From contig NZ_LN831058.1 of assembly GCF_001375495.1 (NCBI RefSeq), positions 1,570,768-1,634,767 of the forward strand: DNA of 64,000 nucleotides, given 5' to 3'. A program made the position numbers and the translations under genes. Below are positions 48,619 through 56,647 of this stretch, piece after piece. Position 1 is the stretch's first letter; each line of letters opens with the position of its first letter. The stretch is from Flaviflexus massiliensis. GTDB lineage: Bacteria > Actinomycetota > Actinomycetes > Actinomycetales > Actinomycetaceae. The notes under the pieces are model-generated. The model was not told the DNA's origin. It saw only the letters and a list, made by a program, of their open reading frames with translations, and searched no databases.

Positions 48619-49571
48619 AAAAAATGGCGGTAGCGGCGCTCTCCCTGCTTATGCTCGCGGCCTGCGGCAGTGACGAAACTGATGAGACGATGACGGTGGG
48701 CCTCACTTACATCCCCGATGTGCAGTTCTTCCCGTTCTATGTCGCTGTCGACCGAGGCTATTTTGAGGATGCTGGGGTCACCGTTGGGCTGCGTCACCAC
48801 GGCACCCAGGAAGCCCTTTTCACCGCACTAGCAACCGGTCAGGAAGACGTTGTCTTCACGTCGGGGGACGAGGTCATGTCGGGACGGGATGAGGGAGTGG
48901 ACCTCGTGAGCATCGCGACTCTCTATAGCGACTATCCCGCCACCCTTATCGTCCCCGCCGACTCACCCATCACATCCCCGGAAGATCTCGAAGGGAAGAC
49001 CGTGGGAATTCCCGGCGAGTTCGGTGCCACCTACTTTGGGCTGCTCGCCATGATCGACCATTACGACCTGGATAACGTCGACGTGCAGTCGATTGGGTAT
49101 ACGCAGATGGCGGCGCTTTCCCGCGGGGATGTCGATGCCGTGGTCGGTTTCATCAACAACGATGCGGTCGCCATGCAGTCTCAGGGTTTTGACGTTCGCA
49201 CAATCGACCTCGCACCCGAGGTGCCTCTCGTTGGCCCCGGCCTTGCCGTCATGACCGACAACCTTGACGGGAATGAGGAGCAGTATGCCGGGCTCCTCGA
49301 GGGGCTCGATCGGGCCGTGACCTTTGCCGAAGAAAACCCTGAGGAAGCGCTCGACATTGTGTCGAACTACGTGACGAACATGAAAGATCCCGAAGTCTGG
49401 GAGGCAGCGCGCGCCACTTTCGAGGCAACCCTGCCCCTGTACAGCGGTCACGGCACCGTCGGTTTCCAGGACCGTGACCGCTGGGAGGCGATGAATGAGT
49501 TCATGGTTCAAGCAGGACTCATCACAGCCCCGATTGACATCGACGAGGCCATGTTCGAGATCGAACGATAG
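48615..49571 (+). CDS. ribY: Flavin-binding lipoprotein of ABC transporter (RibY type, NMT1/THI5-like)
   Basis: Substrate-binding lipoprotein of the NMT1/THI5-like family. A signal peptide ends in the lipobox LMLAAC with Cys17 as lipid anchor. The mature part has VGLTYIPDVQFFPFYVAVDR, GVTVGLRHHGTQEALFTAL and LEGKTVGIPGEFGATYFG, as in NitT/TauT/THI5 binding proteins. The riboswitch and ribX upstream (4-nt overlap) argue for riboflavin as ligand. Length 318. Likely the last gene of the riboswitch transcript; hisE follows after 114 nt. Confidence 0.87.
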   Translation: MKKMAVAALSLLMLAACGSDETDETMTVGLTYIPDVQFFPFYVAVDRGYFEDAGVTVGLRHHGTQEALFTALATGQEDVVFTSGDEVMSGRDEGVDLVSIATLYSDYPATLIVPADSPITSPEDLEGKTVGIPGEFGATYFGLLAMIDHYDLDNVDVQSIGYTQMAALSRGDVDAVVGFINNDAVAMQSQGFDVRTIDLAPEVPLVGPGLAVMTDNLDGNEEQYAGLLEGLDRAVTFAEENPEEALDIVSNYVTNMKDPEVWEAARATFEATLPLYSGHGTVGFQDRDRWEAMNEFMVQAGLITAPIDIDEAMFEIER

Positions 49572-49685
49572 TGACGATCGCCTTCTGTGGCGCTTGCAGT
49601 GTGCGGGATGCTTGTGGCGTGCGGGTACTTGCGGGGTGAAATGGACGGGTGTGCCCGGACCGAGTAAAGGTCGTAAGCTTGAGCC

Positions 49686-49949
49686 GTGAAGAACTTCGAA
49701 GAACTGTTCGCTGAACTGTCCCAAAAAGCCATTGAACGACCCGAGGGCTCGGGAACCGTTGAGGAGCTTGATGCTGGGGTCCATGCGATCGGCAAGAAGA
49801 TCATTGAGGAAGCCGGCGAGGTTTGGATCGCTGCCGAATACGAATCGGATGAGCAGCTGGCCCTGGAAGCTTCCCAACTCCTTTACCACCTGCAAGTCAT
49901 GCTCATCGCCCGAGGCCTCACCCTCGACGACGTGTACCGCTACCTGTAA
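49686..49949 (+). CDS. hisE: Phosphoribosyl-ATP pyrophosphatase
   Basis: Second step of histidine synthesis, hydrolysing PR-ATP to PR-AMP. The 87-residue protein is an all-helical MazG-like fold with [16 protein letters not shown] (metal-binding acidic residues) and [23 protein letters not shown] start. hisG follows after 11 nt; the pair hisE-hisG is the typical actinobacterial arrangement. Confidence 0.95.
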   Translation: MKNFEELFAELSQKAIERPEGSGTVEELDAGVHAIGKKIIEEAGEVWIAAEYESDEQLALEASQLLYHLQVMLIARGLTLDDVYRYL

Positions 49950-49960
49950 GGAATAGATCA

Positions 49961-50803
49961 ATGCTGCGAATTGCTGTCCCCAACAAGGGATCCCTGTCCG
50001 AACCTGCCTCCACACTCCTCAAGGAAGCCGGATACCGCCAGCGTCGGGACATGAAGGAACTCGTCCTCCTCGACGAAGTCAACGGCGTCGAATTCTTTTT
50101 CATCCGCCCTCGCGACGTTGCCGTCTACGTAGGCGCAGGAACGGTCGATGTTGGCATCACCGGCCGCGATCTACTCGTCGACTCCGAAGCCGATGCCGTT
50201 GAACACCGGGCTCTTGGCTTTGCTCGTTCGACGTTCCGCTTCGCATCCCCGGGCGGTTCCATGAGCACCATTGACGATCTCGCGGGCAAGCGTATCGCCA
50301 CCTCCTACGATGTCGTGGTCTCCCAGCACCTGAAAGAGAAGGGCATCGACGCGACGGTTGTGCACCTCGATGGTGCAGTCGAGTCCTCCGTCCAGCTCGG
50401 CGTCGCTGACGCGATCGCCGACGTTGTCGAAACCGGTTCCACTCTTCGCGCAGCTGGCCTCACGGTTTTCGGGGAGCCGCTCATGATGTCAGAAGCGGTC
50501 CTTATTCGCCGCGCCGACCGTGTCCCCGAAGGTTTGGAAGTTCTCGACCGCAGAATCCAGGGTGTTCTCGTCGCCCGCGGCTACGTGCTCATCGATTACG
50601 ACATCCGTGCCGACCACCTCGAAGAGGCCGTCGCCATCACCCCCGGTCTCCAGTCACCAACGGTATCGCCGCTGCACGACGGCGAATGGTTCGCTGTACG
50701 GGCCATGGTCAAGAAGGACGATCGCAATAAGGTGATGGATGGGTTGTACGAAGTGGGGGCCCGGGCAATCCTCGTGACCCCGATTCTGGCCTGCAGGTTG
50801 TGA
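49961..50803 (+). CDS. hisG: ATP phosphoribosyltransferase (long form)
   Basis: First, feedback-controlled step of histidine synthesis. The 280 residues match the long HisG form with a C-terminal ACT-like regulatory domain (about 205-280). Seen are [70 protein letters not shown] (PRPP loop). The stop overlaps the next gene start by 4 nt. Confidence 0.96.
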   Translation: MLRIAVPNKGSLSEPASTLLKEAGYRQRRDMKELVLLDEVNGVEFFFIRPRDVAVYVGAGTVDVGITGRDLLVDSEADAVEHRALGFARSTFRFASPGGSMSTIDDLAGKRIATSYDVVVSQHLKEKGIDATVVHLDGAVESSVQLGVADAIADVVETGSTLRAAGLTVFGEPLMMSEAVLIRRADRVPEGLEVLDRRIQGVLVARGYVLIDYDIRADHLEEAVAITPGLQSPTVSPLHDGEWFAVRAMVKKDDRNKVMDGLYEVGARAILVTPILACRL

Positions 50804-51240
50804 CACCCTTCCGTCCGAGACTCGCCCGCATCGTCTCAGTCGTCCTCGCCATCGCCCTTATCATCGGAACTGGTGCACTGTTTGCCGTCTCCCCGAGTTT
50901 CGGCATGTACGAATTCACGACCTGGGATTATGTGGGCACGATCGTCTTTGTTGCCCTGCTCCTTGGGTTGCTGTGGATCCAGTACCAGGTGCGCCTCGTG
51001 CCCAGTGAGGACGGCATCTACATCAAGAATCTCTTCCTATCCCACCGACTCACCTGGAACGAGATTATTGGCGTGGATTTTGGTCAGGGTCCCTGGGCCC
51101 GGATCGACACGGTCATGGGCGATACGATCAATATCATGGCCATCCAGAGTGCCGATGGTGAGTATGCCAAGCGGGAGGCGGTGCGTCTCGCAACGCTCAT
51201 CGACAATCATTCACCACAGGAACCGCCAACACCCGCCTAG
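50800..51240 (+). CDS. Membrane-anchored PH-like domain protein
   Basis: Small membrane protein of 146 residues with two hydrophobic segments (about 9-30 and 43-64) and a C-terminal bacterial PH-like domain ([38 protein letters not shown]). Such proteins follow hisG in many actinobacteria; the role is unknown. GTG start overlapping the hisG stop. It is convergent with the DUF3866 gene. Confidence 0.75.
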   Translation: MTPFRPRLARIVSVVLAIALIIGTGALFAVSPSFGMYEFTTWDYVGTIVFVALLLGLLWIQYQVRLVPSEDGIYIKNLFLSHRLTWNEIIGVDFGQGPWARIDTVMGDTINIMAIQSADGEYAKREAVRLATLIDNHSPQEPPTPA

Positions 51241-51349
51241 CCTAATCAGGTAACAATTTTCTGGCCGGTACTTTCTGGACGGTCGGTCCAGCCAGTCCCG
51301 CGCACTGTCGAGACAGTTCTTGATTCTACGGGCAGGTCTCGTTCGGCAC

Positions 51350-52420
51350 TCACGCCAGGAGCTGGGCTGCGAGAACTCCGCCCGCCCCGGCAAACGCAAA
51401 TGCAGCGTAATCGGCCTCGAGGTTCCGTCCCATGGTGCGAAGCGGCACGGGACTCGACTCGAGACCGGGCCGAATACCCGTGACTTCTCTCAGTGTCAGA
51501 AGGCCTGTTTCCTCCAAGGCCGGATAGTCAGCTTCTATGAGGCTGAGGGTTTGCGGATCGATGCCCTCGGTCGTGATGGGGATGAGAGCCGGGGTTAACG
51601 CGACCTTCGTGTAGGCGGTGAGGGAATGATGAGAGATCCCGCGGTGACGCGGCCTCTCATCGGCCTGCGAGACCCGGAGGGTGGCGATCGCGGTGCCTCC
51701 GAGGACATTGATGGCGTTGATGGCTTCACCAACGGCGGTGCCCGAGTAACCCCAGGGTGTTCCGGTCCCGATATTCCCGGGGCCTTGAATGACGATCGCA
51801 AAATCCGCATTGATCACATGGCGTGCTGTCAGGAGTGCGGTGTGGACGTTGACGGCCTCAAAGTCGCCCCCGTACGACTGCCCAGCCGTTACCGTCACGA
51901 TATTGCACGTGTCTTGCAAGGTGGCAACGGTCTTGGAGAAGGCGATGGGAAGGGCGGCGGTGTCGGTATGGACGTAGGCGATGGTGAGATCGGGATTGGC
52001 ATGGAGGGCGCAGGAGACAATAGCGGGGAGTGCGGAATGAAGGTCGGCCACCACTACCGGCATACCACCCACTTCGTGGGCGTTCTTCAAGGTCTCGTGA
52101 TAACGGGATTCCTGCTCGTCGACACCGAGGACCATCGCTTGCAGGGGCGTGTAGCGGGCCTTCATCATGTGCCCGGGAGCGCTCCGCGGGGGAGGGAGGG
52201 TGTCCGTTGGGGCGACGATAAACAGGTAGCCGCCCGTACCTAGGTTCCGGTCGGTTGCCGTGGAGGTCAGAAGAACCTCGGCACCCTCATGGAGGGAACC
52301 AACCATGTCCCGGTAGGAAAGTGCCTTGACGTCCTTTCCTTCGACACGTACGAGCCACTCGTCCGCCCCAGACCATGAGCCAAGTGCCTTCAGAAGGGTC
52401 CCTTTGCGCCAAGTAATCAC
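51350..52420 (-). CDS. DUF3866 family protein
   Basis: Protein of 356 residues in the actinobacterial DUF3866 family. The N-terminal strand-rich part has LSYRDMVGSLHEGAEVLL; the middle has VLGVDEQESRYHETLK and PVVVADLHSALPAIV; and the C-terminal part has VIQGPGNIGTGTPWGYSG and RVSQADERPRHRGISHHS, with histidines that could bind a metal. Biochemical function is not known. It shares a 33-bp divergent region with pafB. Confidence 0.85.
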   Translation of the reverse strand: MITWRKGTLLKALGSWSGADEWLVRVEGKDVKALSYRDMVGSLHEGAEVLLTSTATDRNLGTGGYLFIVAPTDTLPPPRSAPGHMMKARYTPLQAMVLGVDEQESRYHETLKNAHEVGGMPVVVADLHSALPAIVSCALHANPDLTIAYVHTDTAALPIAFSKTVATLQDTCNIVTVTAGQSYGGDFEAVNVHTALLTARHVINADFAIVIQGPGNIGTGTPWGYSGTAVGEAINAINVLGGTAIATLRVSQADERPRHRGISHHSLTAYTKVALTPALIPITTEGIDPQTLSLIEADYPALEETGLLTLREVTGIRPGLESSPVPLRTMGRNLEADYAAFAFAGAGGVLAAQLLA

Positions 52421-52429
52421 GAACCAACC

Positions 52430-52443
52430 CTATCGTGCGATAG
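52430..52443. promoter_or_regulatory. Palindrome in the DUF3866/pafB divergent region
   Basis: CTATCG-TG-CGATAG, a perfect inverted repeat in the 33-bp space between divergent genes. It may hold -10 elements for both directions or an operator. No match to the known PafBC-dependent promoter motif was seen. Confidence 0.35.
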
Positions 52444-52453
52444 TCTGAGTGAC

Positions 52454-53371
52454 GTGACTGAAACACGTTATGACCCCGGCAAGCGAACGTTTCGACTGCT
52501 TGCCAATCTCGTGGACCGTCCTCGCACGAGGAGTGAGCTGTACGAGCTGGGCTACGACCAGGCAGGCACGGACCGAGCAAAGGCGCTGTCCCGCGATATC
52601 GACAGGCTCGAGCAACTCGGTTATCCCGTGACGATCGACAGTGACGATACGGATCCTGTCTACCGATTGAAAAGAGACGGGCTCGTCGGAATTGACCTGA
52701 ACTCGGCCGACCTGACACTCCTGCGTCTCGCTGCCCAGTCCATGACCGGCAAGGACGAACTGCACCAGATCGCGCGCCGCACGGTCCGCAAGCTCCTTGG
52801 TGGTGCGAGTGTGACGGATGATCAGGCAACCGTACGCATCACCCTCCCCGAACACGGATTCTTGTTCACCATCATTGAGGCCATGGCGCAGCGGGCTCCC
52901 ATTCGCATCGAGTACGAGAATCCCCGCCACCCCGAACGCCGCTTCTATACGGTCGAGGTCACCGGCGTGTGGGAAACACTCGGAGCCTTCTATTGCCGCG
53001 GCACCAGGCTCGCTGTTGGTGCGGTCGTGGGGGATATGCAGGAGACGAAGCCGGAAGAACGAAACTTCCGCCTGTCTCGCATGAAGAGCGTTGAGATACT
53101 CGAGCCGACCGGTTACGAACCGAAGGGCACCCTCAACCGCTACTTTGATCCGATCGATGCCTCGGTTTTCCTCGCAGAAGGTGCGGGTGACCACCTGCGT
53201 GACGAAGCGCAGTACGTGGGCACGAGTGAAGGCTGGGACGAGTACCGGTTTGAGAACGTGAACTGGCCGCGACTCATGGAACAGCTGGGTGTCATCGGCA
53301 CGGGTGCACGCACCTCCCATCCCGACTATCGGGAGCGCCTCGAACACCTTGTCGGATTGGGGGAGTCATGA
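52454..53371 (+). CDS. pafB: WYL-domain transcriptional regulator PafB
   Basis: Half of the PafBC activator that controls the LexA-independent DNA-damage response in mycobacteria. The 305-residue protein has an N-terminal winged-helix region (KRTFRLLANLVDRPRTRSEL) and a WYL domain (about 135-230; RAPIRIEYENPRHPERRFYT, GAFYCRGTRLA). GTG start. It overlaps pafC by 4 nt. No pafA, pup or prcBA genes lie in the window. Confidence 0.88.
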   Translation: MTETRYDPGKRTFRLLANLVDRPRTRSELYELGYDQAGTDRAKALSRDIDRLEQLGYPVTIDSDDTDPVYRLKRDGLVGIDLNSADLTLLRLAAQSMTGKDELHQIARRTVRKLLGGASVTDDQATVRITLPEHGFLFTIIEAMAQRAPIRIEYENPRHPERRFYTVEVTGVWETLGAFYCRGTRLAVGAVVGDMQETKPEERNFRLSRMKSVEILEPTGYEPKGTLNRYFDPIDASVFLAEGAGDHLRDEAQYVGTSEGWDEYRFENVNWPRLMEQLGVIGTGARTSHPDYRERLEHLVGLGES

Positions 53372-54342
53372 GTAAACCCGATGTTGTGCTCCTGACCGCG
53401 ATCACAACCTATATCACCAACGCAAAACAAACATCCATCGGGGAGATTGCCGACGTTTTTGACCTCAAACTTGAAAATGCGATCGACGCGATCAAGACGA
53501 TCCTCTTTACCGAGGTCGAAGACCGGGTCGGACGCTACTATCTGGATTTCCACGTAGATGCTCAGGAAACTGAGGATGGCACGGACGTCATCTATTCCGA
53601 GGATGACGAGATCACCTACCAGCCCACCAAGTACGACGACCCGCACGTCTATCTGACCGTTGGTGAGGCCGCCGTATCGATCGAGATGCTCGACCAGCTC
53701 CTCAAGCTAGTTGCTCCCGACTCACCGTCGGCCGAGTCGCTCCTGTCCGTGCGCGGTAAGCTCCACGATGCGACCGGCCAGATCATCGGTGCAGAGCCAC
53801 CCACATCCCGCGGGTCAAAGGATGTGCTCACGACCGTCTGGGACGCGTTACGCCACTCGAAAGAACTGATTTTCCAGTACCACAGTCCCGAAGAGTACGG
53901 CGAGAAAGTTACCGAACGGACCGTCATTCCCTGCGCCGTCGTATCCGAATACGAGGGCTACCTGGCAGCACTCCAAGACAAGAAGGACCTGAGGTGGTTC
54001 CGTTTGGATCGAATGTCGCACGCACGCACGGGTAAGACCTTCACCACGACGGATGCGAACCGTGCGCGCAGGACGCTGCGCAGGCAGCCCGACACGCACC
54101 CCACCGGCGGTGCGACTGTGACGTTCACAACGAAACCGTCAGCCGTGTGGTTCGCGGAATCCACGCCCGGTGCGACGATGGTGGCAGGCGATAACAGCAT
54201 CCGGATCACGGTGCAGGCGATCTCCACGACCTGGGTGCGCAACTGCGCCCTCAAGATCGGCACCGACCTTCTCGACATTGAGCCGGCCGACATGAAGGCC
54301 GCGGTTGTCGAGCAGGCCAGGCGGATTCTGGAGGTCCAATGA
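53368..54342 (+). CDS. pafC: WYL-domain transcriptional regulator PafC
   Basis: Partner of PafB. The 324 residues start with a helix-turn-helix region (VVLLTAITTYITNAKQTSIG) and continue with a WYL domain (KELIFQYHSPEEYGEKVTER, YEGYLAALQDKKDLRWFRLD) and a C-terminal WCX-like part. ATG overlaps the pafB stop. The two proteins likely form the heteromer described for mycobacteria; a small membrane protein gene and tatA follow. Confidence 0.87.
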   Translation: MSKPDVVLLTAITTYITNAKQTSIGEIADVFDLKLENAIDAIKTILFTEVEDRVGRYYLDFHVDAQETEDGTDVIYSEDDEITYQPTKYDDPHVYLTVGEAAVSIEMLDQLLKLVAPDSPSAESLLSVRGKLHDATGQIIGAEPPTSRGSKDVLTTVWDALRHSKELIFQYHSPEEYGEKVTERTVIPCAVVSEYEGYLAALQDKKDLRWFRLDRMSHARTGKTFTTTDANRARRTLRRQPDTHPTGGATVTFTTKPSAVWFAESTPGATMVAGDNSIRITVQAISTTWVRNCALKIGTDLLDIEPADMKAAVVEQARRILEVQ

Positions 54343-54626
54343 GCGCGTGGCTCATTGCTGGTCTCCTCGTCCTGTTCGGTCTCGGCTATTTTGTTTACGC
54401 CGCCTGGAATCTGGTTCGGGGTTATTGGAAGCGACTCGCCGCACTCGGTGAAGAAGTTGGACGTAGCAGCGAAAAGCTCGCCAGCATCGAAGCCCCGGAG
54501 ATCCCCGCCGCCCCTGAACAAACCGCTCTTGAGGTCAAGAGGCGGGTCAGGGAGACTCGGCATAGTGGCAAGGCCACGAGGCTAGCTAGGACCATTGGAC
54601 GATGGTCGGGAGAAATGTCCGATTAG
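54339..54626 (+). CDS. Small membrane-anchored protein between pafC and tatA
   Basis: Unrecognised 95-residue protein with one N-terminal hydrophobic segment (about 4-26, WLIAGLLVLFGLGYFVYAAW) and a basic, Arg/Lys-rich cytosolic tail (EVKRRVRETRHSGKATRLAR). Its ATG overlaps pafC by 4 nt. Position suggests co-expression with pafC and the Tat genes, but no function can be assigned. Confidence 0.65.
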   Translation: MSAWLIAGLLVLFGLGYFVYAAWNLVRGYWKRLAALGEEVGRSSEKLASIEAPEIPAAPEQTALEVKRRVRETRHSGKATRLARTIGRWSGEMSD

Positions 54627-54669
54627 ACTCGAGTTACTATTAGGGTCTACACACATTTAGGGAGTCACA

Positions 54670-54930
54670 ATGAATCTCAGCGGATGGGAAATCATCATCA
54701 TCCTCGTCGTCCTCATTCTCGTTTTTGGGGCCGCGAAGCTTCCCACGATCGCCTCCTCGGTTGGTAAGTCGATGAAGGTGTTCAAGAAGGAAGTGTCCGA
54801 GCTCCGCGATGACACGAACGTCAATGGAGGTAAGACTCAGATCACGAACCCCGCTGACACCCCGATCCCGCCCGCCAGCTACGACACCACGGCACCGCGT
54901 GATCAGGGACAAGACCGCACCCAGCAGTGA
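54670..54930 (+). CDS. tatA: Sec-independent protein translocase TatA
   Basis: Forms the pore of the twin-arginine translocase that exports folded proteins. The 86 residues have the N-terminal membrane helix with WEIIIILVVLILVFGAAKLP, the FG-x-x-KLP hinge, the amphipathic SVGKSMKVFKKEVSEL helix, and a polar tail. GGAG precedes the ATG. tatC overlaps by 4 nt. Confidence 0.96.
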   Translation: MNLSGWEIIIILVVLILVFGAAKLPTIASSVGKSMKVFKKEVSELRDDTNVNGGKTQITNPADTPIPPASYDTTAPRDQGQDRTQQ

Positions 54931-55751
54931 CGGAACGGATCACCAAACGCCGTGATCCGGAAGGGCGCATGCCGCTTGCTCAGCACCTACGTGAACTACG
55001 AAACCGGATCATTTATGCGCTGATTGGCATCGCCCTTGCGTCCATTGCCGGATGGTTCCTGTACGAACCCTTCGCGGCGATCATGGCCGAACCCCTTGAC
55101 GGCATCAACGAGCGCGGGGGACATGCCGAGCTGAACTTCGGTTCGGTCGGCATTGGCTTCGAGCTGCAGTTGAAGATGTCGGTTTTTATCGGGCTGTTCA
55201 TCTCCTCACCCTGGTGGATCCTGCAGGGCTGGCTCTTCATCGCCCCCGCCCTCAAGCGCAAAGAAAAGATCATGGCCCTCAGCTTTGCTGGGGCAGCCGC
55301 GATCCTCTTCCTTGCCGGCGGGCTACTCGGCTGGTACATCCTCCCCAGAGCGGTTGTCATCCTGACCGGCTTCGCTCCGGACTTCGCTGTCAACCTGCTT
55401 GATGCTCGGACGTACTACCGGTTCTTCATGCAGATCATCGGTGCCTTCGGCGTGAGCTTCCTGCTCCCGGTGTTCATGGTTGGCCTCAACTTCCTTGGCA
55501 TCATCAAGGGCAAAACGTACCTGAGCGGATGGCGGTGGGCCCTGGTCTTCTGCGCCGTCCTTGGCGCACTCCTCAACCCCCTGCCAGACGCCTGGTCGAT
55601 GCTCATGATCATGCTCCCCATGTTCCTGTTCTACTTCCTCGCCACCGGTCTGTGTATTATTCACGACAAGAGGAAAGCAAAGCGCCGATCCAAAGAATTG
55701 GCGGAGCTTCTTGGCGATGAACAAGAAGGACAGGATTGGATTCAACCCTAG
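54927..55751 (+). CDS. tatC: Sec-independent protein translocase TatC
   Basis: Receptor for twin-arginine signals. The 274-residue protein has six membrane segments, the N-terminal MPLAQHLRELRNRIIYALIG (conserved HLxELRxR), the periplasmic FKLLxF-type loop region with LNFGSVGIGFELQLKMSVFI, and SSPWWILQGWLFIAPALKRK. GTG start overlapping tatA. No tatB appears, consistent with a minimal TatAC arrangement at this locus. Confidence 0.96.
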   Translation: MTERITKRRDPEGRMPLAQHLRELRNRIIYALIGIALASIAGWFLYEPFAAIMAEPLDGINERGGHAELNFGSVGIGFELQLKMSVFIGLFISSPWWILQGWLFIAPALKRKEKIMALSFAGAAAILFLAGGLLGWYILPRAVVILTGFAPDFAVNLLDARTYYRFFMQIIGAFGVSFLLPVFMVGLNFLGIIKGKTYLSGWRWALVFCAVLGALLNPLPDAWSMLMIMLPMFLFYFLATGLCIIHDKRKAKRRSKELAELLGDEQEGQDWIQP

Positions 55752-56638
55752 GTTTCGTCATCAGTCCCACGGCCGGCAACGGCCGTGGGACTTTCGTTGG
55801 ACGTACGGTCCGTGACCGCCTGCTCGAAGCGGGCCACCGGGTGATCCCACTCGGTGCCCCCACTCACGAAGAAACGAGCGCACTCCTCGAATCCGCACTC
55901 GATGCGGGCGAGCTCGACGGGATTGTGACGATGGGTGGGGATGGCACGATCCACCTCGCCATTCAGCACCTTGTCGGCCGGGACGTTTTCCTCGGACATG
56001 TCCCCTTCGGAACAGGCAGCGACATTGCCCGAGACCTGGGGCTGACAACCTCCTGGGACACGGGTCTCGACATCCTGATCGAAGCCCTGAACGAGCGCCA
56101 GCCCGGCACCATCGACGCTCTGGAAATCACCGGCAGCCACGGGGTGAGCTACGGGATGGCGGTGGTCTCAGCAGGGGTTGATGCGATCGTTAACCAGGCT
56201 GCCAACACCTATTCCTGGCCGCACGGGCACTCCCGCTACCTCCGCGCTGTGCTCGCGAAACTGCCGGGATATAGACCGCGCACATACAGGATCGAACACG
56301 ACGGCAAGCAGGCGACGGGCGAGGCTATCCTGATCGCTGTGGCGAACACGAAGTCGTTCGGTGGCGGGCTCACGATCTCACCGGACTCAGATCCGTTCGA
56401 CGGGAAGCTGGAACTCCTCATGGCGAAGAAACTGTCACTCCTCGAGGTGGCCGACGTGCTCCCCAGGCTTTACGAAGGCACCCACGTCGAGAAAGACTTC
56501 GTCCACGTACACGACGTGACCGAGGTCCGGCTCGACACGATCGGTGAGGGCGTTGTGGCCATGGTTGATGGTGAAGAAATTGGTCCACTTCCCGTGACCG
56601 TGCGAGTACGTCCACGCGCACTGAGGATCCTCCGCTAA
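55736..56638 (+). CDS. Diacylglycerol kinase-family lipid kinase
   Basis: Lipid kinase of the DagK/LCB5 family, likely phosphorylating diacylglycerol or a related lipid. The 300 residues contain VISPTAGNGRGTFVGRTVRD, the nucleotide-binding GGDGT in IVTMGGDGTIHLAIQHL, and VPFGTGSDIARDLGL. The start is taken as TTG 55736 with AAGGACAGGA upstream, giving a 16-nt overlap with tatC. helY follows after 9 nt. Confidence 0.88.
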   Translation: MDSTLGFVISPTAGNGRGTFVGRTVRDRLLEAGHRVIPLGAPTHEETSALLESALDAGELDGIVTMGGDGTIHLAIQHLVGRDVFLGHVPFGTGSDIARDLGLTTSWDTGLDILIEALNERQPGTIDALEITGSHGVSYGMAVVSAGVDAIVNQAANTYSWPHGHSRYLRAVLAKLPGYRPRTYRIEHDGKQATGEAILIAVANTKSFGGGLTISPDSDPFDGKLELLMAKKLSLLEVADVLPRLYEGTHVEKDFVHVHDVTEVRLDTIGEGVVAMVDGEEIGPLPVTVRVRPRALRILR

Positions 56639-56647
56639 CCTAGCCCC

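Noticed and set aside
48963-50015. 350-codon open frame on the minus strand
   Set aside because: Antisense to ribY and hisE across their intergenic space; codon pattern follows the sense genes.
51275-51317. Small hairpins between the PH-like gene and DUF3866 (CTGGAC/GTCCAG and ACTGTC/GACAGT)
   Set aside because: Stems of 6 bp without U-tracts; possible convergent terminators but too weak to list as such.
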